NCBI GenBank assembly: GCA_001899305.1
Contig: MKWL01000018.1
Location: 235,555-299,554 of the forward strand
Direction: 5' to 3'
Origin: Thiobacillus sp. 0-1251
GTDB lineage: Bacteria; Pseudomonadota; Gammaproteobacteria; Burkholderiales; Thiobacillaceae
DNA length: 64,000 nt
Below, one piece after another: positions 41,301 through 50,151 of the stretch. The position numbers and the translations under genes were made by a program. The notes beneath the pieces are model-generated. The model saw only the letters and a program-made list of their open reading frames with translations, did no database searches and was not told the DNA's origin. Numbering within the stretch: position 1 is the first letter of the stretch; every line of letters begins with the position of its first letter.

Positions 41301-41429
41301 CGACACATCGGGGAATGCGTCAATCGGCAACCCGAGATAAGCCATCCATCCCGCGCCGGCAACAATCAGCGTCGCCAGCAGGACGAACAGGCGTTGAGAT
41401 AATGAAAACTGAACGAGGCGGGCAAGCAT
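38346..41429 (-). CDS. czcA: heavy-metal RND efflux pump CzcA/CusA family
   Basis: 1027 residues, the normal length. Two RND repeats, each with one then five transmembrane helices; porter-domain landmarks FPDVSSTQVKIIMKAPGMTPEEVE, ALGGVVRAFEVVPDQLK and the TM4 segment LGGLAIAIGMLLDAAVVVVEN. TM4 lacks the DFG...DGA...EN pattern of CzcA itself and is nearer to the AIAIG...DAA...EN form seen in CusA-like and other HME groups, so the metal cannot be safely named. The pump takes metal from periplasm and cytoplasm to CzcC. A TAATG overlap joins it to czcB. Confidence 0.95.
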   Translation of the reverse strand: MLARLVQFSLSQRLFVLLATLIVAGAGWMAYLGLPIDAFPDVSSTQVKIIMKAPGMTPEEVESRIAVPIEVEMLGIPKTKILRSITKYGLVDVTIDFEDGTDRYWARQQVSERLGGLTESLPAGISGGMAPVTTPLGEMFMFTVEAEGMSLAERRSLLDWVIRPALRTVPGVADVNALGGVVRAFEVVPDQLKMAASGVTMTQLREAIDANNRNDGAGRLGEGDEVLLVRSEGSITNLDDLRAIVVTMKEGAPVRVGNLAEVKIGTVTRYGVVTQDGKGEAVQGLVLGLAGANAQQVVEGVQKKLDELQPTLPKGVKLDVFYDRASLVDKAVGAVSNALLEATVLVIILLGLFLGNVRAAVTVALVLPLAALITFILMRGFGMSANLMSLGGLAIAIGMLLDAAVVVVENIVQRLATDPTAGKLPRLHTVYRAVREVAVPVTSGILIIITVFLPLLTLQDLEGKFFVPVALTIVFALAGSLLLSLTVIPVLASYLLREVKHEDPWLPRKLLALYEPALAWGMRRQGIVVGVAVAMLVGAGVVYTQVGKTFMPTMDEGDLIVGIEKLPSVSLEQSAALDMKIHQALMKAIPEVTGIVARAGSDEIGLDPMGLNQTDTYLQLKPRDEWRMKSKEALLDEIRKVLDPMPGISYSFTQPIEMRVSEMIIGVRGDLAVKIFGPDLDKLNQYASQVEALLKTVPGNEDVYTVQNDGVQYLRVAVDRLQAGRLGLSVEEIQDALRTQIEGQRAGIVIEGNRRTPIVLRGTEAVRMSPAEFGAMRITTQDGSTVPLASVAKLERAAGPVKIDREMGSRYSVVIANVGGRDLVGFVEEARALVAQKVPLPTGYRIAWGGQFENQQRAAARLTVVVPVALGLVFVLLFSTFRSVRQALLILSNVPFALVGGIVALWVTGEYLSVPASVGFIALLGIAVLNGVVLVSYFNQLQSEGMKLAEVVVQGAKRRLRPVLMTASITAFGLIPLLFATGPGSEIQRPLAIVVIGGLITATVLTLMLLPILYLRFAFPKREVPHV

Positions 41430-42565
41430 TACTTGCTCTCCTTCGCATCGAGCCAGGCGCCCTTGAGCGCGACCACGCCAGAAACGGCGATCAGTTCGCC
41501 GGCCTTGACCGGGCCTTGCACGCGCACGCGCTGCCCGGCGCTGGCGGTGACCTTCACCGGTCTGGCTTCAAAGCCGGCGGGAGTGCGGACGAACACATAC
41601 GCCTGCTTGCCGTCGTGGGCCACGGCGGACAGCGGCACATCCCAGCTGTCCTGGGTGGCCGCCTGAGTGGTTACGATAGGTAGCTCGACCGTCACGAACT
41701 CGCCAGGCCGAACCAGGCCGGTCTTGCCCTCGACCGCCGCCCGCAGCACCACCGTCTGACTGCCGGACGACACGGTCGGGCTGGTGCTCAAGATGCGCGC
41801 CCTGACGTCCCGGCCTTGCACCTTGACCATCGCTCCGGCCTGCCAGTTCGTACTTTCCGACACCGGAAGCTGAATATCCAGCCACAGGGAATCGATTTGG
41901 GCCACATGCAGCAAAGCGGTCGCGGCTTCGACCCGCTGACCAGGCTTGACCGCAATCTCGGTCACGATCCCGGCCTGCGTCGCGGCCAGCGTGATGCTGT
42001 CCTGCGGCTTGCCGGAAGCCGCAATGCGCGCGATCGTCGCGGCCGACATGCCGCTCAGACGCAACCCCGCCTTGGCCTGGTTGAGCGTCGCCTCGGCTTC
42101 ACTCAAGCCAGCCTGCGCCTCTTGCACCCGCCGTTGCGGGATGATGCCCTCCTTGAATAAGGCTTCCTCGCGCCGCGCCGCTTGCCGTGCAAGCGTGGCA
42201 CGGGCGCTGGCTTGCAGCAACTGCAATTGCAACTGGCCGAGTTCCGGGCTGGCAATGCGTACCAGCGGCGTGCCTGAACGCACGGCCTGGTTCTGCTGAA
42301 CCAGCAATTGCGCTACCAGGCCGGCCACCGGCGAGCTGATCACCTGTTCCGCTGTGGGCGGCACGACGACCTGCGCAGGGAAACTTACCTTGACCGCGCC
42401 TGCCTGGCTCTGTAATGGCATGGTTTGAATGCCCAGCGCCTGAATCTGACTGTTGGGAACGGCAAACCGGACTGACTGATCAGCTGCCTGAGCGGTGGAC
42501 GCGAGAAGACACAGCGTCGCCACTGTCCATGCACTGAGCGGGATGCGGGGGGGTGTTTTTTTCAT
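41429..42565 (-). CDS. czcB: RND periplasmic adaptor CzcB
   Basis: 378 residues from the ATG at 42565, with a signal peptide ending ...STAQA. The membrane-fusion architecture is visible: SFPAQVVVPPTAEQVISSPVAGLVAQLLVQQNQAV (lipoyl half), an alpha-hairpin rich in Ala/Gln/Arg (QLLQASARATLARQAARREEA), then ITLAATQAGIVTEIAVKPGQRV and a beta-barrel. No His-rich N-terminal extension, unlike classical CzcB. It bridges CzcA and CzcC. An in-frame upstream extension lacks a start signal. Confidence 0.92.
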   Translation of the reverse strand: MKKTPPRIPLSAWTVATLCLLASTAQAADQSVRFAVPNSQIQALGIQTMPLQSQAGAVKVSFPAQVVVPPTAEQVISSPVAGLVAQLLVQQNQAVRSGTPLVRIASPELGQLQLQLLQASARATLARQAARREEALFKEGIIPQRRVQEAQAGLSEAEATLNQAKAGLRLSGMSAATIARIAASGKPQDSITLAATQAGIVTEIAVKPGQRVEAATALLHVAQIDSLWLDIQLPVSESTNWQAGAMVKVQGRDVRARILSTSPTVSSGSQTVVLRAAVEGKTGLVRPGEFVTVELPIVTTQAATQDSWDVPLSAVAHDGKQAYVFVRTPAGFEARPVKVTASAGQRVRVQGPVKAGELIAVSGVVALKGAWLDAKESK

Positions 42566-42847
42566 AGTGAACCTCGACTGGCGCCTGACGGCGCAATAAA
42601 CGTGAGTACATCGCTCAAGACGACGCGGAAAAATTTTGCTGAACGACCGTGCGCCATGTGGGGTTGCCCCCAGGCAGACGGCATTGGTCTTGGTCAAAGC
42701 GGTTTGGGTGCATGCGCCCTCACTGCCAGGGGCAGCGCAAACAAGAACGCGGATAGCGTGATCGCCTGGTTTTCCCCGTAACGAAGAACACCAGCGTGCG
42801 ACAGGAGAACACGGCCTAAAGCCGCGTTAGAGCAAGCGCTCGCCGGT
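42566..42847. other. gene-free gap between czcI and czcB
   Basis: 282 bp without a gene. A GCGCC-TGAC-GGCGC hairpin lies near 42583-42596, upstream of czcB on the minus strand, and could attenuate or protect the czcBA transcript. No convincing promoter was found. Confidence 0.3.
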
Positions 42848-43222
42848 TCAGGCGCGCGCTAGAGGGGGACGGTCGAGAAGCGGGGGGGTGTGGGACAAAA
42901 AGGCCGTAGGCGGATACAGAATCGGCCCACCAGACAACAAGACGATATCCAGCGTGAGGCTGGACTCCATCAGGATGGCGGAAAAGACGGGATGATAGTG
43001 GCCATGATGTCCATCCTCGTTGTGGTCCTTGTTATTGGTGTCGCCAGCGGCGTCGGGAACAGAATGACTGCTTTCATGATGGTCATGACCGTGAGTATGA
43101 AAACCCGAGGTGGTCACGTCTTCCGCCACGCGCCCATGCAGCCCGGCCGCCGCTGACCAGGCGAACTGGAGCGGAACGATGAGCATGATGATCAGGGCGA
43201 TGAGGCGACGCATGGCGGACAT
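42848..43222 (-). CDS. czcI: CzcI-like His-rich periplasmic protein
   Basis: 124 residues. The N-terminus MRRLIALIIMLIVPLQFAWSAAAG is the typical signal and first residues of CzcI. A histidine cluster follows (GFHTHGHDHHESSHSV and HNEDGHHGHYHP), and the C-terminus is Pro/Leu-rich (PPLLDRPPLARA). CzcI proteins sit at the head of czc operons and are thought to modulate induction or bind metal in the periplasm. Starts at 43222 and 43213 are both possible. It heads the minus-strand metal cluster. Confidence 0.7.
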   Translation of the reverse strand: MSAMRRLIALIIMLIVPLQFAWSAAAGLHGRVAEDVTTSGFHTHGHDHHESSHSVPDAAGDTNNKDHNEDGHHGHYHPVFSAILMESSLTLDIVLLSGGPILYPPTAFLSHTPPLLDRPPLARA

Positions 43223-43650
43223 TCTACATAAATTACCGTATCTACCAAGGGTTCGTTCATACCGTCGACACTCTTATGAGCTGACACACGGCTTGCGAGA
43301 TGTACTGGTGACTGCTGGGCAGACGGAAGTAAATGACTGCTGCTCCCTCCTGTGGAACGGACGTTTGGTGAACAAGACATGAAAGGCAGTTTCAGGTCAG
43401 GATACACATTCGCCGAAGCTTACAGCGGCCATTCAACGGCATTTCTAGCCATGGCCGGTGTGCGATTCATAGCCGACCTCTGTAACGCAGTACGCCAACG
43501 GCGGCTATGGCCGACGACCCGCCTGTCTGATAGAGACTCCCACCGTCGCTTCTTCGGGCCAAAGCGGTCACACGAAGTGGGCCCACGGAACGCAGCTGGG
43601 CAACTCACTGGTTACAGGGTTGGCTGGCTAGGGGTTTTTTGCTGCAAGGT
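43223..43650. other. intergenic boundary between metal cluster and Wadjet cluster
   Basis: About 430 bp separating divergent operons. The long plus-strand frame beginning at 43352 has no ribosome binding site, a repetitive low-complexity translation, and overlaps the WYL regulator in another frame, so I do not annotate it. Composition changes here from the metal cargo to the defence island; no insertion sequence ends were found. Confidence 0.4.
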
Positions 43651-43668
43651 CCATGTTATAAGAATTTA

Positions 43669-43692
43669 TATGTTATATTTTTCTATAACATA
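43669..43692. promoter_or_regulatory. 9-bp inverted repeat operator at WYL regulator start
   Basis: TATGTTATA (43669-43677) and TATAACATA (43684-43692) form a perfect inverted repeat with a 6-bp spacer TTTTTC. A further half-site ATGTTATA lies at 43653-43660. The repeat runs up to the first ATG of the WYL gene. WYL regulators of defence islands (BrxR/CapW type) are known to bind such palindromes at their own promoters and repress the downstream defence genes. Confidence 0.6.
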
Positions 43693-44564
43693 TGGAAAAG
43701 CACATGGACCAACGGAACGACAGCCCGCAACAACGGCTCACCCTTCTGGAGCTATTGCTGGTTTGGGAAGGGCGCATCTACCGTTCGCGGGTATGCGAGT
43801 TGTTTGGCATTGGTTTGCCACGGGCCAGCCAATGGATCAAGGAAATCCGCGACTTGAACCCCACCTGGATGCAATGGGACAGCAAGTCCAGGAGCTACTT
43901 CGCCACGGCTGATTTCTACAAGCGGTACACCAAGGCCTCTCAGGCAGTCATTTCTGAATCGCTTTCTCGTTACCTGTCCATGGTTGGGCTACCCTATGCG
44001 TCGGCCATCGAAGATGGCGGTTCAGTGGCCTGGTCGGCAACGCCAAGCATTACCGCCCCGGCACCCAAATCATTTGCCAGCCTCGGGAATGCGATCAGAC
44101 AGGCAAAGGCCGTCGAAATCGAATACATGTCGATGAGCGAACCGGCTCCTCATCGCCGCACGATCTATCCGCACAGCCTGGTTCTCGCCGGCCGCAGGTG
44201 GCATGTGCGCGCCTACAGCGAAGCGCATCAGGAATTCCGGGATTACGCACTGGGGCGGATCCTCGAAGTGGAGCCTTTAGCGCGTCTCGCGGATCGCACC
44301 CGATTCGATGACCCCGACTGGAACACCAAGGTCAAGGTTCGACTGGTCGCCCACCCTGAACTTTCTCCAGCACAGGCCAGAGTGATCCAGGCCGAATACT
44401 TCAACGGGACAGCGAGCCGCGTGGAAACCTGCCGCGCGGCGCTGGTACCCTATTTCATTCAGGACATACACGCTGCAATGGACACGAAGATCCAGCATGC
44501 GCCCGAGTATCTGATCGCCGTTGAAAACGCACGGGAGGTGTCCAAGTGGCTTTTCAACCGCTAG
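43692..44564 (+). CDS. WYL-domain transcriptional regulator of the Wadjet operon
   Basis: 290 residues. N-terminal winged HTH (RLTLLELLLVWEGRIYRSRVCELFGIGLPRASQWIKEIRDLNP, ~residues 15-58), a central WYL domain (RRTIYPHSLVLAGRRWHVRAYSEAHQEFRDYALGRI, ~150-190) and a C-terminal WCX-like extension. This architecture and length match BrxR/CapW repressors found upstream of BREX, CBASS and other defence systems. It overlaps jetA by 19 bp, so repressor and defence genes share a transcript. The operator at 43669-43692 touches its ATG; an internal ATG at 43704 is an alternative start. Confidence 0.88.
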   Translation: MEKHMDQRNDSPQQRLTLLELLLVWEGRIYRSRVCELFGIGLPRASQWIKEIRDLNPTWMQWDSKSRSYFATADFYKRYTKASQAVISESLSRYLSMVGLPYASAIEDGGSVAWSATPSITAPAPKSFASLGNAIRQAKAVEIEYMSMSEPAPHRRTIYPHSLVLAGRRWHVRAYSEAHQEFRDYALGRILEVEPLARLADRTRFDDPDWNTKVKVRLVAHPELSPAQARVIQAEYFNGTASRVETCRAALVPYFIQDIHAAMDTKIQHAPEYLIAVENAREVSKWLFNR

Positions 44565-46021
44565 GCGCGGGCGGCGCTGCTGCCTCCCTTCTGTTCACGC
44601 GGCTGCCCGAGCGGCTATTTGCCCCGCTGGCCTCGCCCAACAAGCAGATCTACTGGGGAATCCTGTGCGCGCTTCACGACAGGCGCTTCGGCCCGGATGC
44701 CCCCTTGCCCCCCAGCCACGGATTCACGACGCGAGACATCACTCAGGACATCGAGGCCGAACTCGTCATCCACGATTCCTGGATAGACGAGGATGGCGCC
44801 ACGCCCGAAACGCCCCTCAACATCCGTGCCATCACCATCTTCAACCGGCTGCATGATTGCGGGTGGCTGCGGCTGGACCGCCATGGCGTCGACAAGCGGG
44901 TCTCCATGACCCCCACGGTCAACCAGTTTCTGGGCCAGCTCATCAATTTCGCGGAAACCGGGCCGATCTACGTGGCGGGCAAGGTTCGCTCCATCGAGGT
45001 CAACCTGAAGCTGGTGATCGAAGGCGCCGACGGCGACTCGCTTTCCGAGGCGGCCGACCAGGCGAGAAACCTACTCGAACACATCCGTAATACCGGTACG
45101 AACGTCCGCGACCTGATGAGCGCACTCGGGACGGAAGAAACCACCACCCAGTACGTCCGCCGGTTTTTCAGCGATTTCATCGAGCAGGTGTTCATCGGCG
45201 ACTACAAGGAACTCCGGACCCGTGAGCACCCCCTGTCGCGGCGTCCGCAGATCCTGCACTGGGCCGAGGAGCTGCATGGCTCCGAGCAGAGCCGCGAGCG
45301 CCTGATCACTTGGTACGAAACCAAACGCTTTCAGGGCGACCGGGCCCGCGCGGAGCGCATGTTCGAGCGCAACGTGCAGAAATTGCGCGATATCCAGCGG
45401 ATCGATGACTACTTGGAGCGGCTCGACGACGAGATCCGCCGGGCAAACCGCCGGGCCCTGGCCTATCTCGATTACCGGCTGCGCTCCCTGCGTCCCATCG
45501 ACCAGGTCGTCGACGCGGCGATCGTCCGTGTCATGGACAGCGATGAGGACGTTCACGACACCCCGTTTGCTCCCGGCGACATGGTCAGCCCGGCCAATCT
45601 TGCCGAACCGCGCCGCCAAGAGGCGCGTGAGAAAGCGTCGCAGCTGAGGGAAACCATCCCGACCGATGAAGACATCGCTCGAGCAAAGCTCAGGGCGCTT
45701 GCACGCAATGTTCGCATGGTGAACGCCCCCAAGCTGGTCGAGTTCGTATCCCGGCAGCTTTCCGGACGGCCTGCCGTCACCAGCGAAGAGCTTCAGATCA
45801 GTAGCATTGCGGACGTGCGGGCGTATCAGACCCTGCTGGTTCTCGGCGCGGCAATGGAAAGCGGCTCACCTTATTTGCAGCAGCAGGCTTCGGCCATGAT
45901 GCGCGGCTTCCGGGTCCGCCGCACCGGCGACAAGGAAGTGGAAAACGAGTGGATTACCGGCATTCCGTTCCGGATCGAGAGCGCGAGAAAACCGGCAGCC
46001 GCCAAAGGAGGCACGACATGA
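44546..46021 (+). CDS. jetA: Wadjet system protein JetA
   Basis: 491 residues from a GTG at 44546. The N-terminal part has LFTRLPERLFAPLASPNKQIYWGILCALHDRRFGP, winged-helix-like regions, and a long helical middle (RLITWYETKRFQGDRARAERMFERNVQKLRDIQ). This matches JetA-family proteins (MukF/MksF kleisin-like). The exact Wadjet subtype cannot be fixed by eye. JetA bridges the SMC heads of JetC and, with JetB, forms the loop-extruding complex that recognises small circular DNA. ATGA overlap to jetB. Confidence 0.88.
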   Translation: MAFQPLGAGGAAASLLFTRLPERLFAPLASPNKQIYWGILCALHDRRFGPDAPLPPSHGFTTRDITQDIEAELVIHDSWIDEDGATPETPLNIRAITIFNRLHDCGWLRLDRHGVDKRVSMTPTVNQFLGQLINFAETGPIYVAGKVRSIEVNLKLVIEGADGDSLSEAADQARNLLEHIRNTGTNVRDLMSALGTEETTTQYVRRFFSDFIEQVFIGDYKELRTREHPLSRRPQILHWAEELHGSEQSRERLITWYETKRFQGDRARAERMFERNVQKLRDIQRIDDYLERLDDEIRRANRRALAYLDYRLRSLRPIDQVVDAAIVRVMDSDEDVHDTPFAPGDMVSPANLAEPRRQEAREKASQLRETIPTDEDIARAKLRALARNVRMVNAPKLVEFVSRQLSGRPAVTSEELQISSIADVRAYQTLLVLGAAMESGSPYLQQQASAMMRGFRVRRTGDKEVENEWITGIPFRIESARKPAAAKGGTT

Positions 46022-46698
46022 CCCAGTATTGGGAAAACATCGCAGCAAAGACCGACAAGCAATACGTGGCTGAAGAGTTTGAGTCCACCGCCAGCCGGTT
46101 GCTCGCGGAGCAGGTGCTGTATTACGCGGACCGGCACAACCGCATGGCCTACGGCATGATCGAGCGGTTCGAGCGCGAATTCAAACACGTCCTCTCCCAG
46201 GTTGGCGTCGGTCTGACCGTGAACCGGCAGCTCCGCTATGCGTGCGCGATTCCGGACAACGGCAGGGCGGGCACGGCCAATACCGCACAAACGCTGCTCG
46301 CCCTTGTGCTCCGGAAGATTTACGACGAACAGGCCCGGACCGGGCAGCTGAACGATGACGGCGAAGTGATCTGCGATGCGGTCGAGCTTGAGGAGAAGTA
46401 TCGCCTCTCCACGGCGGGCAAGCGCGAGCTGCCCGGCCGTGGAGAACTGGACGGCCTGGTGCGAACGCTCCGGCGCTGGGGCATCGTGCGCAAGGTCGAG
46501 GAACATGAGTTTCCCGAGACGGTTGCCAGCGACATTCAGCCCTACGTACTGGCCATACGCCCGGCCATCGTGGATCTGTTGGGTGAGACAGCGATCACCC
46601 GGCTGGCCCAGTTCACACAGTCCTACGAACCCGCAGGGGACTCTATCGCGGAAGGCGACGGTCAAGGACCAGAGCAGCCGGAGGAAGAAGAAGCATGA
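46018..46698 (+). CDS. jetB: Wadjet system protein JetB (DUF4194-like)
   Basis: 226 residues. EEFESTASRLLAEQVLYYADRHNRMAYGMIERFEREFKHVLSQVGVGLTVNRQLRYACAIPD and later LLALVLRKIYDEQARTGQ with a winged-helix-like end (ELDGLVRTLRRWGIVRKVEE) fit JetB/MksE, the KITE-type subunit. The C-terminal tail is acidic (GPEQPEEEEA). It should bind JetA in the cytosolic complex. ATGA overlaps on both sides keep the stoichiometry coupled. Confidence 0.88.
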   Translation: MTQYWENIAAKTDKQYVAEEFESTASRLLAEQVLYYADRHNRMAYGMIERFEREFKHVLSQVGVGLTVNRQLRYACAIPDNGRAGTANTAQTLLALVLRKIYDEQARTGQLNDDGEVICDAVELEEKYRLSTAGKRELPGRGELDGLVRTLRRWGIVRKVEEHEFPETVASDIQPYVLAIRPAIVDLLGETAITRLAQFTQSYEPAGDSIAEGDGQGPEQPEEEEA

Positions 46699-49600
46699 AA
46701 TATCTGGAAAGCATCAACCTGGTGCAGTTCTTCCTGTACGAGAGAGAGCACATCCGCGTTTCCGAGGTCACCGGCCTGTTCGGCCCCAACGGCAGCGGCA
46801 AGAGCTCGTTCCTCGATGCCGTCCAGATCGCCATGTTCGGCGCAAACAGCCGTCTCATGGCGCTGAATGCCCAGGCCGACGACAAAAACAAGACAACGCG
46901 GTCGATTCGCACCTATTGCCTTGGCCAATACGGCGAGACGCCCGAAGACCGGGTCCGGCCGCATTCGAATACCTATATCACCCTGGTCTGGCGCGACTCG
47001 GAAACCAACAAGCCGGTCTCGATGGGCGTGTGCATCTATGCCTCCAAGGATCGCGAGCAGCATGACGTGCTGGGACGCTATCTGCTGCCGGACGTCGAGT
47101 TGACGCTGGGAGATCACCTCGAAACGGTCGACGGCAAGGAAAAGCCGCGGGAGTGGTCCGCCTTCAAGCAGCAGCTTCTGCAGCGGTCCAAAGTTTCCGG
47201 CGAGGAATGCGTGTTTCAGGAGGCCGAACGCTACATTCGCGCCTGTCTGCTCGAATTGCGCGGATCGGGCGGTGCGCCGTCATACGACGCATTTATACGC
47301 GCGTTCCGCTTCGCGCTACGGATGAGCTTCGACAAGACCGTGGACGAAATCGTCCGCAACGACGTGCTCGAGTCCCGGCCGACAAACATCAAGAAGTTCA
47401 AGGAGGTCACCGAGTCCTTCCGGCGCCTGGCCGAGATGGTGGCCAACGTCGAGCAGAAGATCGTCGACGGCACCGCGGTCCACGACACTTTCGACAATGC
47501 GGCCAGGGCCTACAGAAAAGCCGTCACCTGGAAGGCGCTTGGCCTGGACGCGGCGCGCGAGCACGCCAACCATGTGCACGGGCAATGCGAGTGCGACCAG
47601 CAGGAAGCCGAGGCGGCGTTTGAGGCTGCTGACAAGGAATTCCGTGGCTTGAAGGACGATCAGGAAACTGCAGCCAAGAAAGCGGCGCAATACCGCAAGC
47701 TTCGCGAACAGCATGGCGCCCATGCCGATTACGCCGGCCTGGAAGGCCAGATCAGGGGGCATCATGATCGGGCCGAACGCAATACAAGAGGCATGTTTGA
47801 CCAGCTTTCCCAGTTCCGCGGGTTCCTGAAGAAGGCCGCGGACGCCGGTGTACTGGATGAGGAGGTCACGCGCTCATTGAGCGCCGAATCGCAGAAACTG
47901 GCGGCCTTGCTGGAACGCTTCGAACAGGCTGAATGGACTGAAATCGAAGCGCACCTGGGTACTGCCGTTCAGGCAGCTCAAAAAGCCATGCAGGTACTGA
48001 ACGGCCTCGATGGCACGCTGTACCAGCAGTTGGAGACCGCCAAAGCCGATCTCAAGCTCGCCACAGAATCACTCGAACGAGTCAGGCAGGGGAAGATGCC
48101 GCTCAGCCCTAACGTCGAAACCCTGATGCGCGAGCTGCGGGATGAAGGCATCAACCCGGTGGCGGTGTGCGATGTCGTCCGAATCACGAAGAAAGAATGG
48201 CAGCCGGCTATCGAGGCCTACCTGGCAAGCAACCTGCAGGCGCTGCTTGTGCCAGAACATGAGGAGCGGCGGGCATTCGAGGTCTATCGTGGCCTGCCGG
48301 AAAAACGCGCCGTCTACGGCGCCAAGATCGTCATGGAGAGCCGGCAGCAGGTCGGCCGGCACCCTGAAGACGGCTCCGTCGCCGAACTGATCGAAGGCAC
48401 CGACCCGGCGGCCGTTGCCTACCTACGGGGGCTCTTCGGGGACATGGTGTGCGCCACGACCACCGCACAGGCCATGGAGCGCGGCAAGCGCACCCTGACG
48501 CAGGACGGCATGCTGGTCGGCAAAGGCACCATCGAACGCCTGAAGCTCGTAGTGGAAGGCTATCTTCGCATCGGGCGCGACGGCAGCGGCCAGCACCTTG
48601 AAGCGGCCAAAGCGCGGCTTGCTGCCTGCACGAAGGCGGTGTCGGATCTCACAGCTCAGAAACAGAAGATCAAGGCGCTGACCACGGTGCTGCGAGGCAT
48701 TCCGCAGGAAGACCAGGTCCGGATGTACCTGAAGAGCCTCTGGGACGATGCGGAATCTGCCAAAGTCGACGCAACCACGCTCCAGAGCAAGCTGCAGGGT
48801 GCCGCCGACAAGGAATATGTGGAACTCGGCGAGCAGGAAAAGGCGTGGTCAGAAGAGGCCAGAAGACTGAGTGAGGCCGTCACTGACGCGAGCGGCAGGC
48901 GAGGCGTTGCCGAAAACGCATTGGACGAGCGCCAAAAAGACGTTGAGGCAGCCGCTGAAAAGTTAAAGAATGCCCGCGAGGCCGCTGAGGAAGCCCGCAA
49001 GGATCCGGAGTACGACGCCGATTACGCGTCGCCCCACTGGGACGTCGTTCTGGATAAGTACGGCGAGAACTACGAGGACATGGCGGCCTACTGCGAAACG
49101 AAAGAAGCTGAAGCTCTCCGCGAGGTGACACGCGAAGTCACCAAGGGCAGCAGTCTGCTGGGCGACTTCCTGTCGACATACCGGGAACAGGCCGGCGAAG
49201 CAGTGCTGGAAGACTGGCGCAAGGGGCAGGCCTGGATAGCCGATATTCTCAAGCGTCTGCGAGACACCGAACTGCTCGACTACAAGGAGCAGATGGAGAA
49301 CGCCTACAAAGTTTCGCAGGAGACGTTCAGGAATGACGTTGCCCTGGCGCTGAGCCAGAACATTGAGGCGCTGGACGTGACGATGGACCAGCTGAACCGA
49401 GTGTTGAAGGAGTGCCCGGCCTTCACCAACGGCGAGCGCTATCAGTTCAAGCGCGTCGTCCGTCCCCACTTCAAGCAACTGCTCGAGTTCGTGAAGAACA
49501 TCGCATCATTCGGACCGCAGGATGGACTGTTCGGCGGTGCCGGGGAGATCCCGCCACAGTTCAAGGAATTGCTGGAAGACAAGATTGCGCCGGGGGCCGG

Positions 49601-50144
49601 AAGCGTCAAAAGCCCGCTGGATGACTACCGCGAGTTCTACGAATTCGACGTCGAGATAATTCGGGATGACCCGTTGACGGCAAAACCCAAGGTCGTTGGC
49701 CAACTGAGCAAGCGCATCGGGCCGGGATCCGGCGGCGAGCACCGTGCGCCGCTGTATGTGATCGCTGGCGCCGCGCTGGCATCGGCCTATCGCCTCGACC
49801 GCGGCAACCGCGATGGCATCAGGCTGATCCTGCTGGACGAAGCGTTCAACAAGATGGACCCGACCAACATCACCGCCACCATGCGCTATCTGCAGGATCT
49901 GGGGCTGCAGGTGTTCATGGCCAGCCCTGGCGAGAACCTGGGCGTGCTCAATGCCTTCCTGCACCGCTACTACGACATCTCGAAGGACTCCCTGCGCAAC
50001 GTGATCTTCATCGATGGGCACGATGTCACCGACGAAACCCGGGAAATGTTCATGTCGGACGATCTGGATACCCACCCCGAACTCATCGAGAATGAGGTCA
50101 ATCGCATGCGTGGGGCGGGGACGGCTACCGCCCAGGCGGTGTAG
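46695..50144 (+). CDS. jetC: Wadjet system SMC-like ATPase JetC
   Basis: 1149 residues. Walker A GPNGSGKSSFLDAV at residues 30-43, then a long coiled coil interrupted by a hinge-like region (~residues 480-600, with GINPVAVCDVVRITKKEW and VYGAKIVMESRQQVG). Near the C-terminus are the ABC signature (GPGSGGEHRAPLY, ~1015) and Walker B DGIRLILLDEAFNKMDPTN (~1040). This is a complete MukB/MksB-like SMC ATPase. In Wadjet it extrudes DNA loops, and when the DNA is a small circle JetD is triggered to cut it. All catalytic motifs look intact. It is followed by jetD after 7 bp. Confidence 0.95.
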   Translation: MKYLESINLVQFFLYEREHIRVSEVTGLFGPNGSGKSSFLDAVQIAMFGANSRLMALNAQADDKNKTTRSIRTYCLGQYGETPEDRVRPHSNTYITLVWRDSETNKPVSMGVCIYASKDREQHDVLGRYLLPDVELTLGDHLETVDGKEKPREWSAFKQQLLQRSKVSGEECVFQEAERYIRACLLELRGSGGAPSYDAFIRAFRFALRMSFDKTVDEIVRNDVLESRPTNIKKFKEVTESFRRLAEMVANVEQKIVDGTAVHDTFDNAARAYRKAVTWKALGLDAAREHANHVHGQCECDQQEAEAAFEAADKEFRGLKDDQETAAKKAAQYRKLREQHGAHADYAGLEGQIRGHHDRAERNTRGMFDQLSQFRGFLKKAADAGVLDEEVTRSLSAESQKLAALLERFEQAEWTEIEAHLGTAVQAAQKAMQVLNGLDGTLYQQLETAKADLKLATESLERVRQGKMPLSPNVETLMRELRDEGINPVAVCDVVRITKKEWQPAIEAYLASNLQALLVPEHEERRAFEVYRGLPEKRAVYGAKIVMESRQQVGRHPEDGSVAELIEGTDPAAVAYLRGLFGDMVCATTTAQAMERGKRTLTQDGMLVGKGTIERLKLVVEGYLRIGRDGSGQHLEAAKARLAACTKAVSDLTAQKQKIKALTTVLRGIPQEDQVRMYLKSLWDDAESAKVDATTLQSKLQGAADKEYVELGEQEKAWSEEARRLSEAVTDASGRRGVAENALDERQKDVEAAAEKLKNAREAAEEARKDPEYDADYASPHWDVVLDKYGENYEDMAAYCETKEAEALREVTREVTKGSSLLGDFLSTYREQAGEAVLEDWRKGQAWIADILKRLRDTELLDYKEQMENAYKVSQETFRNDVALALSQNIEALDVTMDQLNRVLKECPAFTNGERYQFKRVVRPHFKQLLEFVKNIASFGPQDGLFGGAGEIPPQFKELLEDKIAPGAGSVKSPLDDYREFYEFDVEIIRDDPLTAKPKVVGQLSKRIGPGSGGEHRAPLYVIAGAALASAYRLDRGNRDGIRLILLDEAFNKMDPTNITATMRYLQDLGLQVFMASPGENLGVLNAFLHRYYDISKDSLRNVIFIDGHDVTDETREMFMSDDLDTHPELIENEVNRMRGAGTATAQAV

Positions 50145-50151
50145 TCGTCAC

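Noticed and set aside
38604-41402. Very long plus-strand ORFs (484 and 418 residues) antisense to czcA
   Set aside because: They are His/Gln/Arg-rich translations opposite a high-GC RND gene, a common artefact; czcA has all family motifs.
43352-43912. 186-residue plus-strand ORF upstream of the WYL gene
   Set aside because: It overlaps the WYL regulator in another frame, has no ribosome binding site, and its translation resembles noise.
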